In this document: piece after piece, positions 1 to 9,723 of the stretch
Layout of the letters: each line of letters begins with the position of its first letter
Position numbering within the stretch: the first letter of the stretch is position 1
Assembly (NCBI RefSeq): GCF_003475325.1
Contig: NZ_QRQC01000026.1
Coordinates: 1 to 22,150, forward strand
Reading direction: 5' to 3'
DNA from: Collinsella sp. AF33-16
GTDB taxonomy: Bacteria; Actinomycetota; Coriobacteriia; Coriobacteriales; Coriobacteriaceae
Length of the DNA: 22,150 bases
Notes under the pieces: generated by a model
Database searches by the model: none
Seen by the model: only the letters and a program-made list of their open reading frames with translations
Told to the model about the DNA's origin: nothing
Made by a program: the position numbers and the translations under genes

Positions 1-1
1 A

Positions 2-35
2 GCCTCCCATTTCTTGTGTCCAAGAAATGGGAGGC
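2..35 (-). terminator. Hairpin downstream of gyrA, probable terminator
   Basis: A perfect 15-bp inverted repeat (GCCTCCCATTTCTTG and its complement) encloses a 4-nt loop, TGTC. It begins about 50 nt after the gyrA stop codon. No T-run follows on the plus strand; on the minus strand the tail would lie outside the window, so terminator function is inferred from position and stem strength. The stretch 36-86 between it and gyrA shows no other feature. Confidence 0.6.
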
Positions 36-86
36 AGTTCAACCGCCGATATATGGGGTCTGATATTTTCTACCAGCTAGGGCCTC

Positions 87-2828
87 TTACTCGTCTAGGA
101 GATCCTCTGGCATGTCGTTGCCGTCGCCTAGGTCGACTGGGGCCTCTTCGGTGTCGGCTGCGGCCTCGGCGCCTTCGCCTTCGGGTTTTTCCTTGGCTGC
201 CGTCATGCGGGCTACGGCGCAGATGCGGTCGTTGTCGTCGACGGTCATCATCTTGACGCCCTGGGTAGCGCGGCCAGTCTGGCTGATCTCGTCGGTCTTG
301 ACGCGAATGACCGTCGCGCCCTCCGTCACGATGAACAGCTCGTGCTGCGGGCCCACCGTCTTCATGGCCGCGAGATTGCCCTTACGCTCGGTCATTTGGA
401 TGGTGTAGACGCCCTGGCCGCCGCGATTCTGCTCCGGGTAGTCCGCGACCGGCGTGCGCTTGCCGTAGCCGCGCTCGGTGATGACGAACAGATCGCCGTT
501 GCCGTTAGTGACTTCCATGCCCAGAACGCTCACGCCGTCCTTCATACCGATACCGCGAACGCCGCTGGTATCGCGGCCGGTGGCGCGCACCTGTTCCTCG
601 GAGAACATGATCGCCTTGCCCGCGGTGGTGGCCAGGATAATCTTGTCGCCCTCGCGCACGCGGCGCACGTTCAGCAGCGCGTCGTCGTCACGCAGGTTGA
701 TAGCGATCAGGCCGTCGCGACGGCTGCGGTCATACGCGCTCATCACGGTCTTCTTGACCATGCCGCTCTTGGTGGCAAACATCAGATACTCGTCGGCAGG
801 GAACTCGCGGCAGCTGATGACGCTCGCGATCTTCTCGCCCTCCTCGAAGGGCAGCAGGTTGACGATCGCGGTACCGCGTGCCTGGCGCGTACCCACCGGC
901 AGCTCGTGCACCTTCAGGCGATAGACCTTGCCCTTGCTCGAGAAGAACAGCACGTACTCGTGCGTGGACGCGATGAACATCTCGTCGATGACGTCGTCCT
1001 CTTTGAGGTTGACGCCCGAGACGCCCTTGCCGCCGCGCTTCTGGGCGCGGTAGGCGGCCACCGGGATGCGCTTGACATAGCCGGTGTGGGTGATGGTCAC
1101 GACCATGTCCTCGTCGGCAATGAGGTCCTCGACGTCCAGGTCCTTCTCGACATGGCTGATCTCGGTGCGGCGCTTATCGCCGAACTTCTTGGAGATCTCG
1201 CGCATCTCTTCCTTAATGACGCCCAGGATCTTCCCCTCGTGCGCCAGCAGGTCCTCGTAGTAGGCGATGGCGCGGCGCAGGCCGTCCAGCTCTTCCTGAA
1301 TCTTGTCGCGCTCCAGGCCGGTCAGGCGGCGCAGCTTCATCTCGAGGATGGCCGTGGTCTGCTCGGGCGTAAAGCCAAAGCGCTCGATCAGGCGGCTGCT
1401 GGCCTCGGAGTCGGTCTGCGAGGAACGGATGATGCTGATGACCTCGTCAATATGGTCGAGAGCCATCAGGTAGCCCTCAAGGATATGCGCGCGGGCCTGG
1501 GCCTTCTTAAGGTCGAAGCGGGTGCGGCGGGTGACGACGTCGACCTGGTGGTCGATGTAGTGCTGCAGCATCTCGCGCAGGCTCAGGCATTTGGGAACGC
1601 CGTTGACAAGCGCCAGGTTGTTGGCGCCAAAGGTCGTCTGCAGCGAGGTGTACTTGTACAGGTTGTTGAGCACGACCTGCGGGATGACGCCCTTCTTGAG
1701 TTCGATGACCAGACGGATACCCTTCTGGTTGGACTCATCGCGCATATCCGAGATGCCCTCGATGCGCTTGTCGTTGACGAGCTGGGCGATCTTCTCCTGC
1801 AGGGTGCCCTTGTTGACCATGTAGGGAATCTCGGTAAAGACCAGGCGGCTGCGGCCGGTCTTGGTGGACTCCACGTGGGCCTTGGCGCGCACGGTAATGG
1901 AGCCGCGGCCGGTCTCGTAGCTCTGCTTAATACCGGCACTGCCCATGATGATGGCGCCGGTGGGGAAGTCCGGACCGGGCATGATCTGCATGAGCTCGTC
2001 GACAGTGGCATCGGGATTATCGATCAGGTAGCAGGTGGCCTCGATCGCCTCGGTGAGGTTGTGCGGGGCGATATTGGTGGCCATGCCGACGGCGATGCCT
2101 TGGCTGCCGTTGACCAGCAGGTTGGGGAAGCGCGCAGGCAGCGCCTGAGGCTCGGCGAGCGATTCGTCGTAGTTGGGCTGCCAGTCGACGGTATCCTTCT
2201 GCAGGTCACGCAGCAGCTCCATGGCGGGCTTTGCCAGGCGGCTCTCGGTGTAACGCATGGCTGCCGCGCCGTCGCCGTCGATGTTGCCGAAGTTGCCGTG
2301 ACCGTCGATGAGCGGCGTGCGCATGGAGAACCACTGCGCCAGGCGAACCATGGCCTCGTAGACCGCGGAGTCGCCATGCGGGTGGTACTTACCGATAACT
2401 TCGCCGACCGTCCAGGCCGACTTCTTGTGTGGGCGGTTGGGGTAGATGCCGCTCTCGTTCATTGCGTACAGGATGCGGCGGTGCACCGGCTTTAAGCCGT
2501 CACGCACGTCCGGCAGGGCGCGGGCCGTAATGACCGACATCGAATACTCGATGAACGACTGCTTCATCTCGCGGCCAAACTCCGAAATCTGGAGCTGGCC
2601 GCCGTTGATATCCTCACCGGCCGAGGCACCACGGTCGACTTCGCCAAAGCTCTCCTCGAGCTCGGCGTCGTCGTCCTCTTCCTCATCATCATCGGCATCG
2701 GGGTTATAGGCGTCCGGGTCGCCGTCCTCGCCCTGCTCAGCACGGGCAAGCAGGCGCTTCAGATCATCGGGCATACCGGCGTCGCCGGCCTCGTCCATAC
2801 CCTCGTTATTGTTGATATCGTCTGCCAC
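87..2828 (-). CDS. gyrA: DNA gyrase subunit A
   Basis: Catalytic breakage-reunion subunit of DNA gyrase, which introduces negative supercoils with GyrB. 913 aa. The GyrA core starts only near residue 80. Active-site Tyr193 lies in AAAMRYTES, equivalent to E. coli Tyr122. The quinolone-determining region reads [10 protein letters not shown], with Ser154 at E. coli Ser83, the usual susceptible state, and Glu158 at Asp87. A GyrA box variant, QKRGGKG, lies at about residues 596-602 at the start of the DNA-wrapping C-terminal domain. The first ~80 residues are an acidic extension not typical of GyrA, and the C-terminus is also acidic. The GTG start is supported by AGGAGGT just upstream, so the extension looks real. 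It starts 11 nt after gyrB and is almost certainly co-transcribed with it. Confidence 0.97.
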   Translation of the reverse strand: MADDINNNEGMDEAGDAGMPDDLKRLLARAEQGEDGDPDAYNPDADDDEEEDDDAELEESFGEVDRGASAGEDINGGQLQISEFGREMKQSFIEYSMSVITARALPDVRDGLKPVHRRILYAMNESGIYPNRPHKKSAWTVGEVIGKYHPHGDSAVYEAMVRLAQWFSMRTPLIDGHGNFGNIDGDGAAAMRYTESRLAKPAMELLRDLQKDTVDWQPNYDESLAEPQALPARFPNLLVNGSQGIAVGMATNIAPHNLTEAIEATCYLIDNPDATVDELMQIMPGPDFPTGAIIMGSAGIKQSYETGRGSITVRAKAHVESTKTGRSRLVFTEIPYMVNKGTLQEKIAQLVNDKRIEGISDMRDESNQKGIRLVIELKKGVIPQVVLNNLYKYTSLQTTFGANNLALVNGVPKCLSLREMLQHYIDHQVDVVTRRTRFDLKKAQARAHILEGYLMALDHIDEVISIIRSSQTDSEASSRLIERFGFTPEQTTAILEMKLRRLTGLERDKIQEELDGLRRAIAYYEDLLAHEGKILGVIKEEMREISKKFGDKRRTEISHVEKDLDVEDLIADEDMVVTITHTGYVKRIPVAAYRAQKRGGKGVSGVNLKEDDVIDEMFIASTHEYVLFFSSKGKVYRLKVHELPVGTRQARGTAIVNLLPFEEGEKIASVISCREFPADEYLMFATKSGMVKKTVMSAYDRSRRDGLIAINLRDDDALLNVRRVREGDKIILATTAGKAIMFSEEQVRATGRDTSGVRGIGMKDGVSVLGMEVTNGNGDLFVITERGYGKRTPVADYPEQNRGGQGVYTIQMTERKGNLAAMKTVGPQHELFIVTEGATVIRVKTDEISQTGRATQGVKMMTVDDNDRICAVARMTAAKEKPEGEGAEAAADTEEAPVDLGDGNDMPEDLLDE

Positions 2829-2839
2829 GTTACCTCCTC

Positions 2840-4919
<2,080 letters not shown>

Positions 4920-4922
<3 letters not shown>

Positions 4923-4949
4923 AAAATACCCTCGGGACCGAGGGTATTT
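4920..4949 (-). terminator. Rho-independent terminator after the dciA-like gene
   Basis: An 11-bp perfect stem (4924-4934 with 4939-4949) has a GGAC loop and, on the minus strand, runs into seven consecutive T residues (complement of 4920-4926). It starts 26 nt after the dciA-like stop codon and separates the dnaN-recF-dciA unit from gyrB. Confidence 0.88.
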
Positions 4950-4975
4950 GGCTCTACAAGGCCACCAGATGCGAT

Positions 4976-5539
4976 TTAAGGCTCTTTTTTGCTTTGCACG
5001 CCCTTGGCCCACTCGGCACTGGCTCTCATGGCATTCTCGAGGGCCTCGCGCAGTTTTTGGTCTTCGATGGGCGCCACCTGGCGCTCGATCTCGGTGCACT
5101 CGGCCTCACTTAGGTCGGCGTGCGGGGCCGGCGGGCGCTCGGTCGTCGCCGGGCGCAGGCGCTCCTTGGCGGCGGGCGGCGTGTGACCGGGCGCGGTGGT
5201 TTTGAACACCAGGCCGTCCACATGCGCACCGGCGCGCTCCATGCGCGCACGGATGATCTCGCGCAACAGCGTCATTTCCTGCGTCCACGAGGGCGAGTCG
5301 AGATACACCAGCAGCTCATTGGACTCGGGCAGGTAGCGCAGCCCCGTCACATGCCGTCCCTCGCGCGTGCCCGAGCACACCGCGTTCCATGCGCGATAGA
5401 CCGCGCGCGACTCCTCGGCGGCCTCCATCTGCGCACGGCGCTTAGGCGTTGCAGCCGCCAGGATGCGCTGGCGCTCTGCGTTCAAAAATCCACTGAAGGC
5501 GACTGTCTCGCTCTCGCGCTCGTAATTAGCACGTCTCAC
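4976..5539 (-). CDS. dciA: DUF721 / DciA-like protein
   Basis: 187 aa. The DUF721 core lies at about residues 47-115: Trp51 (AWNAVCSGT), a basic patch REGRHVTG, a hydrophobic strand ELLVYLDSPSW with Trp85, then a helix TLLREIIRARM. DciA-family proteins bind the replicative helicase and help load it in bacteria that lack DnaC/DnaI; this role is family knowledge and not shown here. The C-terminal part is a Pro/Ala-rich linker followed by an acidic helix, outside the core. The GTG start overlaps the end of recF by 14 nt, which suggests translational coupling. The position between recF and gyrB is the same as the DUF721 gene of other Actinomycetota origins. A strong terminator follows. Confidence 0.85.
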   Translation of the reverse strand: MRRANYERESETVAFSGFLNAERQRILAAATPKRRAQMEAAEESRAVYRAWNAVCSGTREGRHVTGLRYLPESNELLVYLDSPSWTQEMTLLREIIRARMERAGAHVDGLVFKTTAPGHTPPAAKERLRPATTERPPAPHADLSEAECTEIERQVAPIEDQKLREALENAMRASAEWAKGVQSKKEP

Positions 5540-6632
5540 CCATGCTCACCACCTTGGCTCGATCAAGCAGGTCATCGGTAAAGTACCCCAGGTTGGTCGT
5601 AGTTATGACCGTCTGGATATCATCGCCGATCAGCCGCAGGAAAGCGCCGCGACGCTCGCCGTCGAGCTCGCTCATCACGTCGTCCAAAAGCAGCAGCGGG
5701 GCGGTGCCCAGGACATCGCGAGCCACGGCCACCTCGGCCACCTTCCAGGACAGTACCAGCGTGCGCTGCTGTCCTTGGCTGGCAAATGAACGGGCGGAGC
5801 GACCCGCCACGGTGAACTCGATCTCGTCGCGATGCGGTCCCACCAACGTCACGCCGCGGCGAATTTCCTCGTCGGCATGCTCGTCAAGGGCAGCCAGCAT
5901 GCGCTCGTACGCCCAACCCTTCAGCTCTTCACGATCCTCGACCTGGGGTAAATCCCCCAGCGTGGACGCATAGGTCACGTTGGCAGCCTCGCCGGACGCC
6001 ACTTGCCCGTAGGCAGTGTGCACATGGCCCGCCAGCCGGTCGAGTAGGGCCAACCGGTGCACGAGCAGGGCCGAGCCCGCGCGAGCAATCGAATCGTTCC
6101 ACGCGCCGAGCATCTCGCGACAGCACCAGGTCTCCTTGAGCAGGGCGTTACGCTGGGTCACGCAGCGCCCATAGGTGCTCGCAAGATCGGCATAACGCAC
6201 GCTCAGCTGCATGCCAAAGTCATCGAGGGCGGCGCGGCGCACACTGGCGCCTCGCTTAACCATGTCCAGATGGTCGGGGCAAAACAGCACGCTCGGCAGA
6301 ATCCCGCGCACACCGGCGGCAGAGCATCTCTTGCCGTTGCGACTAAACGAGCGCTTACCGTCCTCCGCGCTCAATCCCATATCAAGCACGCGGCCGTCGC
6401 CCTCGAGCCTCAACTCGATCTTGCACGAGCCCACGCCGTCATGGACGAGCTCGGCTGCGGTCGGATGCCTAAACGAGGCGCCGCTCGTCAGCAGCTGCAG
6501 CGCCTCTATGAGATTGGTCTTTCCCGCCGCGTTGGGTCCCGCAAGTATCGTCACGCCCTCGTCCAGGGCAAGGCGATAGCTATCGAAGCTGCGGTAGTGC
6601 GCAACGGAAAGATCGCGGGCGAATATGGTCAT
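5526..6632 (-). CDS. recF: DNA replication and repair protein RecF
   Basis: SMC-like ABC ATPase that helps load RecA at single-strand gaps in the RecFOR pathway. 368 aa, normal length. Walker A is GPNAAGKTN near residues 33-41, the ABC signature is ASQGQQRT, and Walker B is PLLLLDDVMSELD in the C-terminal third. The N-terminus (ARDLSVAHYRSF) matches the family pattern. The start is the ATG 9 nt after the dnaN stop. No clear ribosome-binding site precedes it, so expression probably relies on coupling to dnaN. It overlaps the following dciA-like gene. Confidence 0.96.
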   Translation of the reverse strand: MTIFARDLSVAHYRSFDSYRLALDEGVTILAGPNAAGKTNLIEALQLLTSGASFRHPTAAELVHDGVGSCKIELRLEGDGRVLDMGLSAEDGKRSFSRNGKRCSAAGVRGILPSVLFCPDHLDMVKRGASVRRAALDDFGMQLSVRYADLASTYGRCVTQRNALLKETWCCREMLGAWNDSIARAGSALLVHRLALLDRLAGHVHTAYGQVASGEAANVTYASTLGDLPQVEDREELKGWAYERMLAALDEHADEEIRRGVTLVGPHRDEIEFTVAGRSARSFASQGQQRTLVLSWKVAEVAVARDVLGTAPLLLLDDVMSELDGERRGAFLRLIGDDIQTVITTTNLGYFTDDLLDRAKVVSMGETC

Positions 6633-6641
6633 GGCGCAGCG

Positions 6642-7745
6642 CTAGATGCGGACCGGCATGACTAGGTACAGGTAGTTGATCTTGTCGTAGGACTTGAAGA
6701 TGCCCGCCTGCGAGTAGCTCTTGAGCTCCAGCGTGATCTCCTTCTCCTTGGACAGGGCATTGAGGCAGCCGAAGATGTAGTGGTAGTTGAAGGCGATGGT
6801 ACCCGACTCGCCCTCGGCCTCGACATCGATCGTCTCCTGCGCAAGGTCCTGGTCATTGGAAATGGAGGACAGGCCCATCTGCCCGTTCTCGACATCGATC
6901 TCGAACTTGACGGCGGGGTTGGCGCTCGCGATAACGGCCACGCGCTTGAGGGCGGCGTTAAAGGCGGCGACGTCGATCTTGACGCTCGTCACGCACGAAT
7001 CGGGGATGAGCTGCTTGTAGTTGGGGTACACGCCCTCGATGCGGCGCGACACGTAGGTGGTGTTGCCGGCCTCGAAGACGACCTGGGTGTCGGTAGCCCC
7101 GATCATAATGGTCGCCTGGCTGGCCATGATGTTCAGCGCGTCGTTAAAGGCGTCGGCTGGAACGTTGAGCTCAAAGGAGCCCTCGAGGGTCGAGGTCTCG
7201 ACCTGCGTATCGCACACGGCCAAGCGGAAGGAATCGGTCGCCACCAGGCGCACGGTGTTGTTCTCGACCTTCATGTGCACGCCGCCCAGGATGGGGCGGG
7301 CCTTGTCGGTCGAGGTGACGCGCCACACGCGGCCGACCATTTCGGACAAGACATCGGTCGGCAGCTCCACGGCACTCTCGATGGCATAGGCCGGAAACTC
7401 GGGGAAGTCATTGGCATCGAGCGTGTTCAGCCTAAAAGAGCTCTTCTCGCAACCAATCAGCACCTGGCGCTCGGACAGCTCAAAGGTGACCGGGGCATCG
7501 GGGAGGGTCTTGGTGATATTGGAGAGCATCTTACAGGGGATAACCATCTCGCCCTCTTCTTCGACATGCGCCGCGATGCGATGACGGATCGAGATAGTGT
7601 AGTTAGAGGTCTGGAATTCCAAGATGCCGTCTTGGGCCTTAACGAGCACGCCCGACAGGATGGGAAGGGTGGATGCCGAAGCGACACCCTTCATAACGAC
7701 GCCGATGGCTTGTGTAAGCGAGCTCTGGCTGACGGTGAACTTCAT
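6642..7745 (-). CDS. dnaN: DNA polymerase III beta sliding clamp
   Basis: Ring-shaped processivity clamp that tethers DNA polymerase III and recruits many replication and repair factors. 367 aa, typical length for three repeated clamp folds. Family signatures include the N-terminus MKFTVSQSSL, PILSGVLVKA, FPEFP, the central VRLVATDSFRLA and the C-terminal LVMPVRI, which forms part of the protein-binding cleft. The ATG at 7743-7745 has an AAAGG ribosome-binding site 9 nt upstream. It is separated from dnaA by a 238-bp AT-rich origin segment, so it may have its own promoter; I did not find a convincing one. recF follows after 9 nt. Confidence 0.97.
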   Translation of the reverse strand: MKFTVSQSSLTQAIGVVMKGVASASTLPILSGVLVKAQDGILEFQTSNYTISIRHRIAAHVEEEGEMVIPCKMLSNITKTLPDAPVTFELSERQVLIGCEKSSFRLNTLDANDFPEFPAYAIESAVELPTDVLSEMVGRVWRVTSTDKARPILGGVHMKVENNTVRLVATDSFRLAVCDTQVETSTLEGSFELNVPADAFNDALNIMASQATIMIGATDTQVVFEAGNTTYVSRRIEGVYPNYKQLIPDSCVTSVKIDVAAFNAALKRVAVIASANPAVKFEIDVENGQMGLSSISNDQDLAQETIDVEAEGESGTIAFNYHYIFGCLNALSKEKEITLELKSYSQAGIFKSYDKINYLYLVMPVRI

Positions 7746-7759
7746 CTTTTAATACCTTT

Positions 7760-7813
7760 CTATAGATATAAATATCTTAATAATAGTAATAGCACTGACG
7801 AAACTGTTGATTA
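7760..7813. other. DNA unwinding element with DnaA-trio-like array
   Basis: On the plus strand, 7778-7792 reads TAA TAA TAG TAA TAG. Read 3' to 5', moving from dnaA towards dnaN, this is GAT AAT GAT AAT AAT, the pattern described for DnaA-trios in B. subtilis. A nonamer TAATCAACA (minus, 7805-7813) lies 12 nt away on the dnaA side, and a strongly AT-rich tract lies on the dnaN side. Order and strand match the known basal unwinding system. Function is inferred. Confidence 0.7.
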
Positions 7814-7958
7814 CTCCCAAAGACGCAGGTCAGACCAAGAAAGAGAATCGACAGCAACCTGTGTGCAACAGGGGTGGTTTTCCACGTTCAAAACCTGCGC
7901 AAAACTTTTCATCACCGCGGGTTGGGTTTTAGACACCTTATGCCCGTGGTTTCGACAA

Positions 7959-7971
7959 GTTTTCAACAGGT
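7959..7971 (+). promoter_or_regulatory. DnaA box, extended 13-mer copy 1
   Basis: GTTTTCAACAGGT contains the nonamer TTTTCAACA. The same 13-mer occurs in the opposite orientation at 11158-11170 and 11211-11223 in the other origin half. It is also part of a 17-mer, TTTCGACAAGTTTTCAA (7950-7966), repeated at 11140-11156. It differs from the consensus TTATCCACA at the third and sixth positions. Confidence 0.75.
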
Positions 7972-7983
7972 GTCTCTATTTCC

Positions 7984-9708
7984 CTACGAGCGCAGTGTAA
8001 TTTTATCGCGCAGCGACTTGAGGTCTTCGGTGACGGTGCGGTCTTCCTGGATCATCTTCTGGACCTTTTTGTAACTCGTGCTGACGGTCGAGTGGTTGCG
8101 GTTGCCAAATTCGGCGCCCACCGCCGTGGTCGTCATCTCGCACATCTCGATGGCCAGGTAGATAGCGATATGGCGTGCTTTGGCGATATTGGCGTTGCGA
8201 CGCGGGCCGATGAGCTCCTCGTGCGTCACGCCGTACTGCTCTTCGATGACGGACTGAACCGTCTGGACGTTGATCTTTTTGGCCGATGTGTCAAAGTATT
8301 GGCTGGCGATGGCGTCGATATCGTCAAAGGTGAGCTCCCCGCCCTCGCGCTCGCGGTCGCCCGCCTCGCCGGCGCAGCGCTCGCAAAAGCTCTCGAGTTC
8401 GCGGATGTTGGTGCCCGAGACCTCGGCCATGTGTTTAAAGTGCTCGTCGGTTAGGTGCCCGCCGTCGCCCCCATAGGCCGCCAGCAGCGAGTCGTCGCCT
8501 GCCTCGGGAGCGGCGACGATGGTGTTCTCGTAATAGCGCTGCAAGATCTTGTATTTCATTTCGTAGCTGGGCTCTGCGACCAGGCAGAGCATGCCGGCGT
8601 TGAAGCGGCTGGTTAGACGCTCGTCCATGCTCAGGTCCTTGGGGGCGCGGTCTGCCGCGATGACGACCTTCTTGTTGTTGCGGATGAACTCGTCCATGAG
8701 CTGGAAAAAGTAGTCCACGCTCGCGCGCTTGCCGATGATGTTTTGGATGTCGTCGATGATGAGCACGTCCACGCCGTGGTACGCCTGCATGATGGGGGCG
8801 TTGCTCTTCTTTTGGCGGTCGAACTCGGTCATCAGGTCGTCCAGATATGCCTGGGAGTTGGCATACTTGACCTTGATCTCGGGCGACTTTTCGGCGAGCT
8901 CGTTTTTGATGGCAAGCAGCAGGTGCGTCTTGCCCAGGCCCGATTTGCCGTAGATGAACAGTGATGTGCACGTGCCCCGCTCGTCCGCGAGGGCGGCAAA
9001 CTTGAGTGCCGAGCGATAGGCATGGCTGTTCTCGGGGCCGTAGACAAAGTTCTCAAAGGTAAATTTTGAGTTCGCGGCGAGCGGGGCTCCATCCGTATTC
9101 TGTTCGGCCGGCGCGGTCGGTGCTGGCATGGGTGAAGCGGGGGTCGCAGCTTGCGTGGATTTAGTTGGCGCTCCGCCCTTCATCTGGTTCATCATGCGAC
9201 GAAAATCATCGGCCGAGAGCGTGTTCTTGATTGCAATGCCCGAATCCGCGCCCGTCGTTGCGTCGTGAGCGATGGGCATGTGCGTGACGGGTGCGTTCGT
9301 TGACGTCGCCGCCGCGGTCGGCAACGGTGCCATGGTTTCACGGGAAACATCGCTGTGCTGGTGCCCGATTGCCGGCACGTCGCCTGCGGAGGCCGGCGCC
9401 GCCGGGGAAGCAGCGGGAGCCGTGGCGGGCGCCGTCGCGGCAGCGGATTCCGTCGCGGCGCCTTGCGGTGCCACGATGTCGAGCGCAATCGGTGCAAAGG
9501 CGATTTCTTCCAGATAGGCCTCAATGGTCGGCTGATGCTTTTTGAGCTGCGCGATGGCAAAGCGCGAGGGGGCCTCGATCGTGAGCGTATCTTCGGTTAG
9601 GCTTATGGCGCGCGATTGCCCCAGCATGTTGATGAGGCGTGCATCTTGGCCGTCGCGCTGGCAAAAGGCGATGGCATCCCCCAGGATGATGCTTGCTTCC
9701 TCGTCCAC
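7984..9708 (-). CDS. dnaA: Chromosomal replication initiator DnaA
   Basis: AAA+ initiator that binds DnaA boxes and opens the origin. 574 aa. Domain I spans residues 1 to about 80. An Ala/Pro-rich linker (about 80-215) is long for the family. The AAA+ domain spans about 216-450: Walker A GKSGLGKT (254-261), Walker B VLIIDD (315-320), sensor 1 VIAADR, Arg-finger motif DERLTSRF and sensor 2 NIRELE. Domain IV (about 480-574) carries the DNA-binding helix-turn-helix. Its signature reads EFGNRNHSTV where most DnaA proteins have FGGRDHTTV, so Asn538 and Ser540 replace Asp and Thr at base-contacting positions. The GTG start follows GGGAGAG, 15 nt after the GHKL-ATPase gene, so the two are probably one operon. 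The linker sequence includes a parS-like motif. Confidence 0.97.
   Translation of the reverse strand: MDEEASIILGDAIAFCQRDGQDARLINMLGQSRAISLTEDTLTIEAPSRFAIAQLKKHQPTIEAYLEEIAFAPIALDIVAPQGAATESAAATAPATAPAASPAAPASAGDVPAIGHQHSDVSRETMAPLPTAAATSTNAPVTHMPIAHDATTGADSGIAIKNTLSADDFRRMMNQMKGGAPTKSTQAATPASPMPAPTAPAEQNTDGAPLAANSKFTFENFVYGPENSHAYRSALKFAALADERGTCTSLFIYGKSGLGKTHLLLAIKNELAEKSPEIKVKYANSQAYLDDLMTEFDRQKKSNAPIMQAYHGVDVLIIDDIQNIIGKRASVDYFFQLMDEFIRNNKKVVIAADRAPKDLSMDERLTSRFNAGMLCLVAEPSYEMKYKILQRYYENTIVAAPEAGDDSLLAAYGGDGGHLTDEHFKHMAEVSGTNIRELESFCERCAGEAGDREREGGELTFDDIDAIASQYFDTSAKKINVQTVQSVIEEQYGVTHEELIGPRRNANIAKARHIAIYLAIEMCEMTTTAVGAEFGNRNHSTVSTSYKKVQKMIQEDRTVTEDLKSLRDKITLRS
9334..9349. promoter_or_regulatory. 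Degenerate parS-like site inside dnaA
   Basis: GGTTTCACGGGAAACA matches the palindromic parS consensus TGTTTCACGTGAAACA at 14 of 16 positions. It lies in the low-constraint linker of dnaA, where it encodes VSRET. Binding by ParB is unproven, and the two mismatches break the symmetry. Confidence 0.4.
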
Positions 9709-9723
9709 TGTCTCTCCCGTTCT

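Larger units (their letters stand above)
7746..7983. other. oriC: oriC, left half (dnaA-dnaN intergenic)
   Basis: This 238-bp non-coding segment has origin hallmarks. Next to dnaN is an AT-rich tract (7761-7792 holds only four G/C in 32 bases) with a 14-bp palindrome AGATAT-AA-ATATCT at 7764-7777. Next to it is a TAA/TAG trinucleotide array. Towards dnaA lie DnaA-box-like nonamers: TAATCAACA (minus, 7805-7813), TTTTCCACG (plus, 7878-7886) and TTTTCAACA (plus, 7960-7968). The last box sits inside an inverted repeat AGACACCT...AGGTGTCT (7931-7938 and 7968-7975). The layout resembles the DnaA-dependent unwinding region of Bacillus subtilis, which also lies between dnaA and dnaN. Confidence 0.8.

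Noticed and set aside
2..35. Left-edge inverted repeat as a transposon end
   Set aside because: A 4-nt loop and position just after gyrA fit a terminator hairpin; no transposase or direct repeats are visible.
342..2495. Long plus-strand open frame (about 717 codons) opposite gyrA
   Set aside because: It is the antisense shadow of a well-supported gyrA; its translation is rich in Ala, Val, Asp and Leu, matches no known domain, and lacks a ribosome-binding site.
6780..8000. Plus-strand open frame opposite dnaN running into the origin
   Set aside because: Shadow of dnaN; its last part crosses the AT-rich unwinding element, and its composition changes abruptly there.
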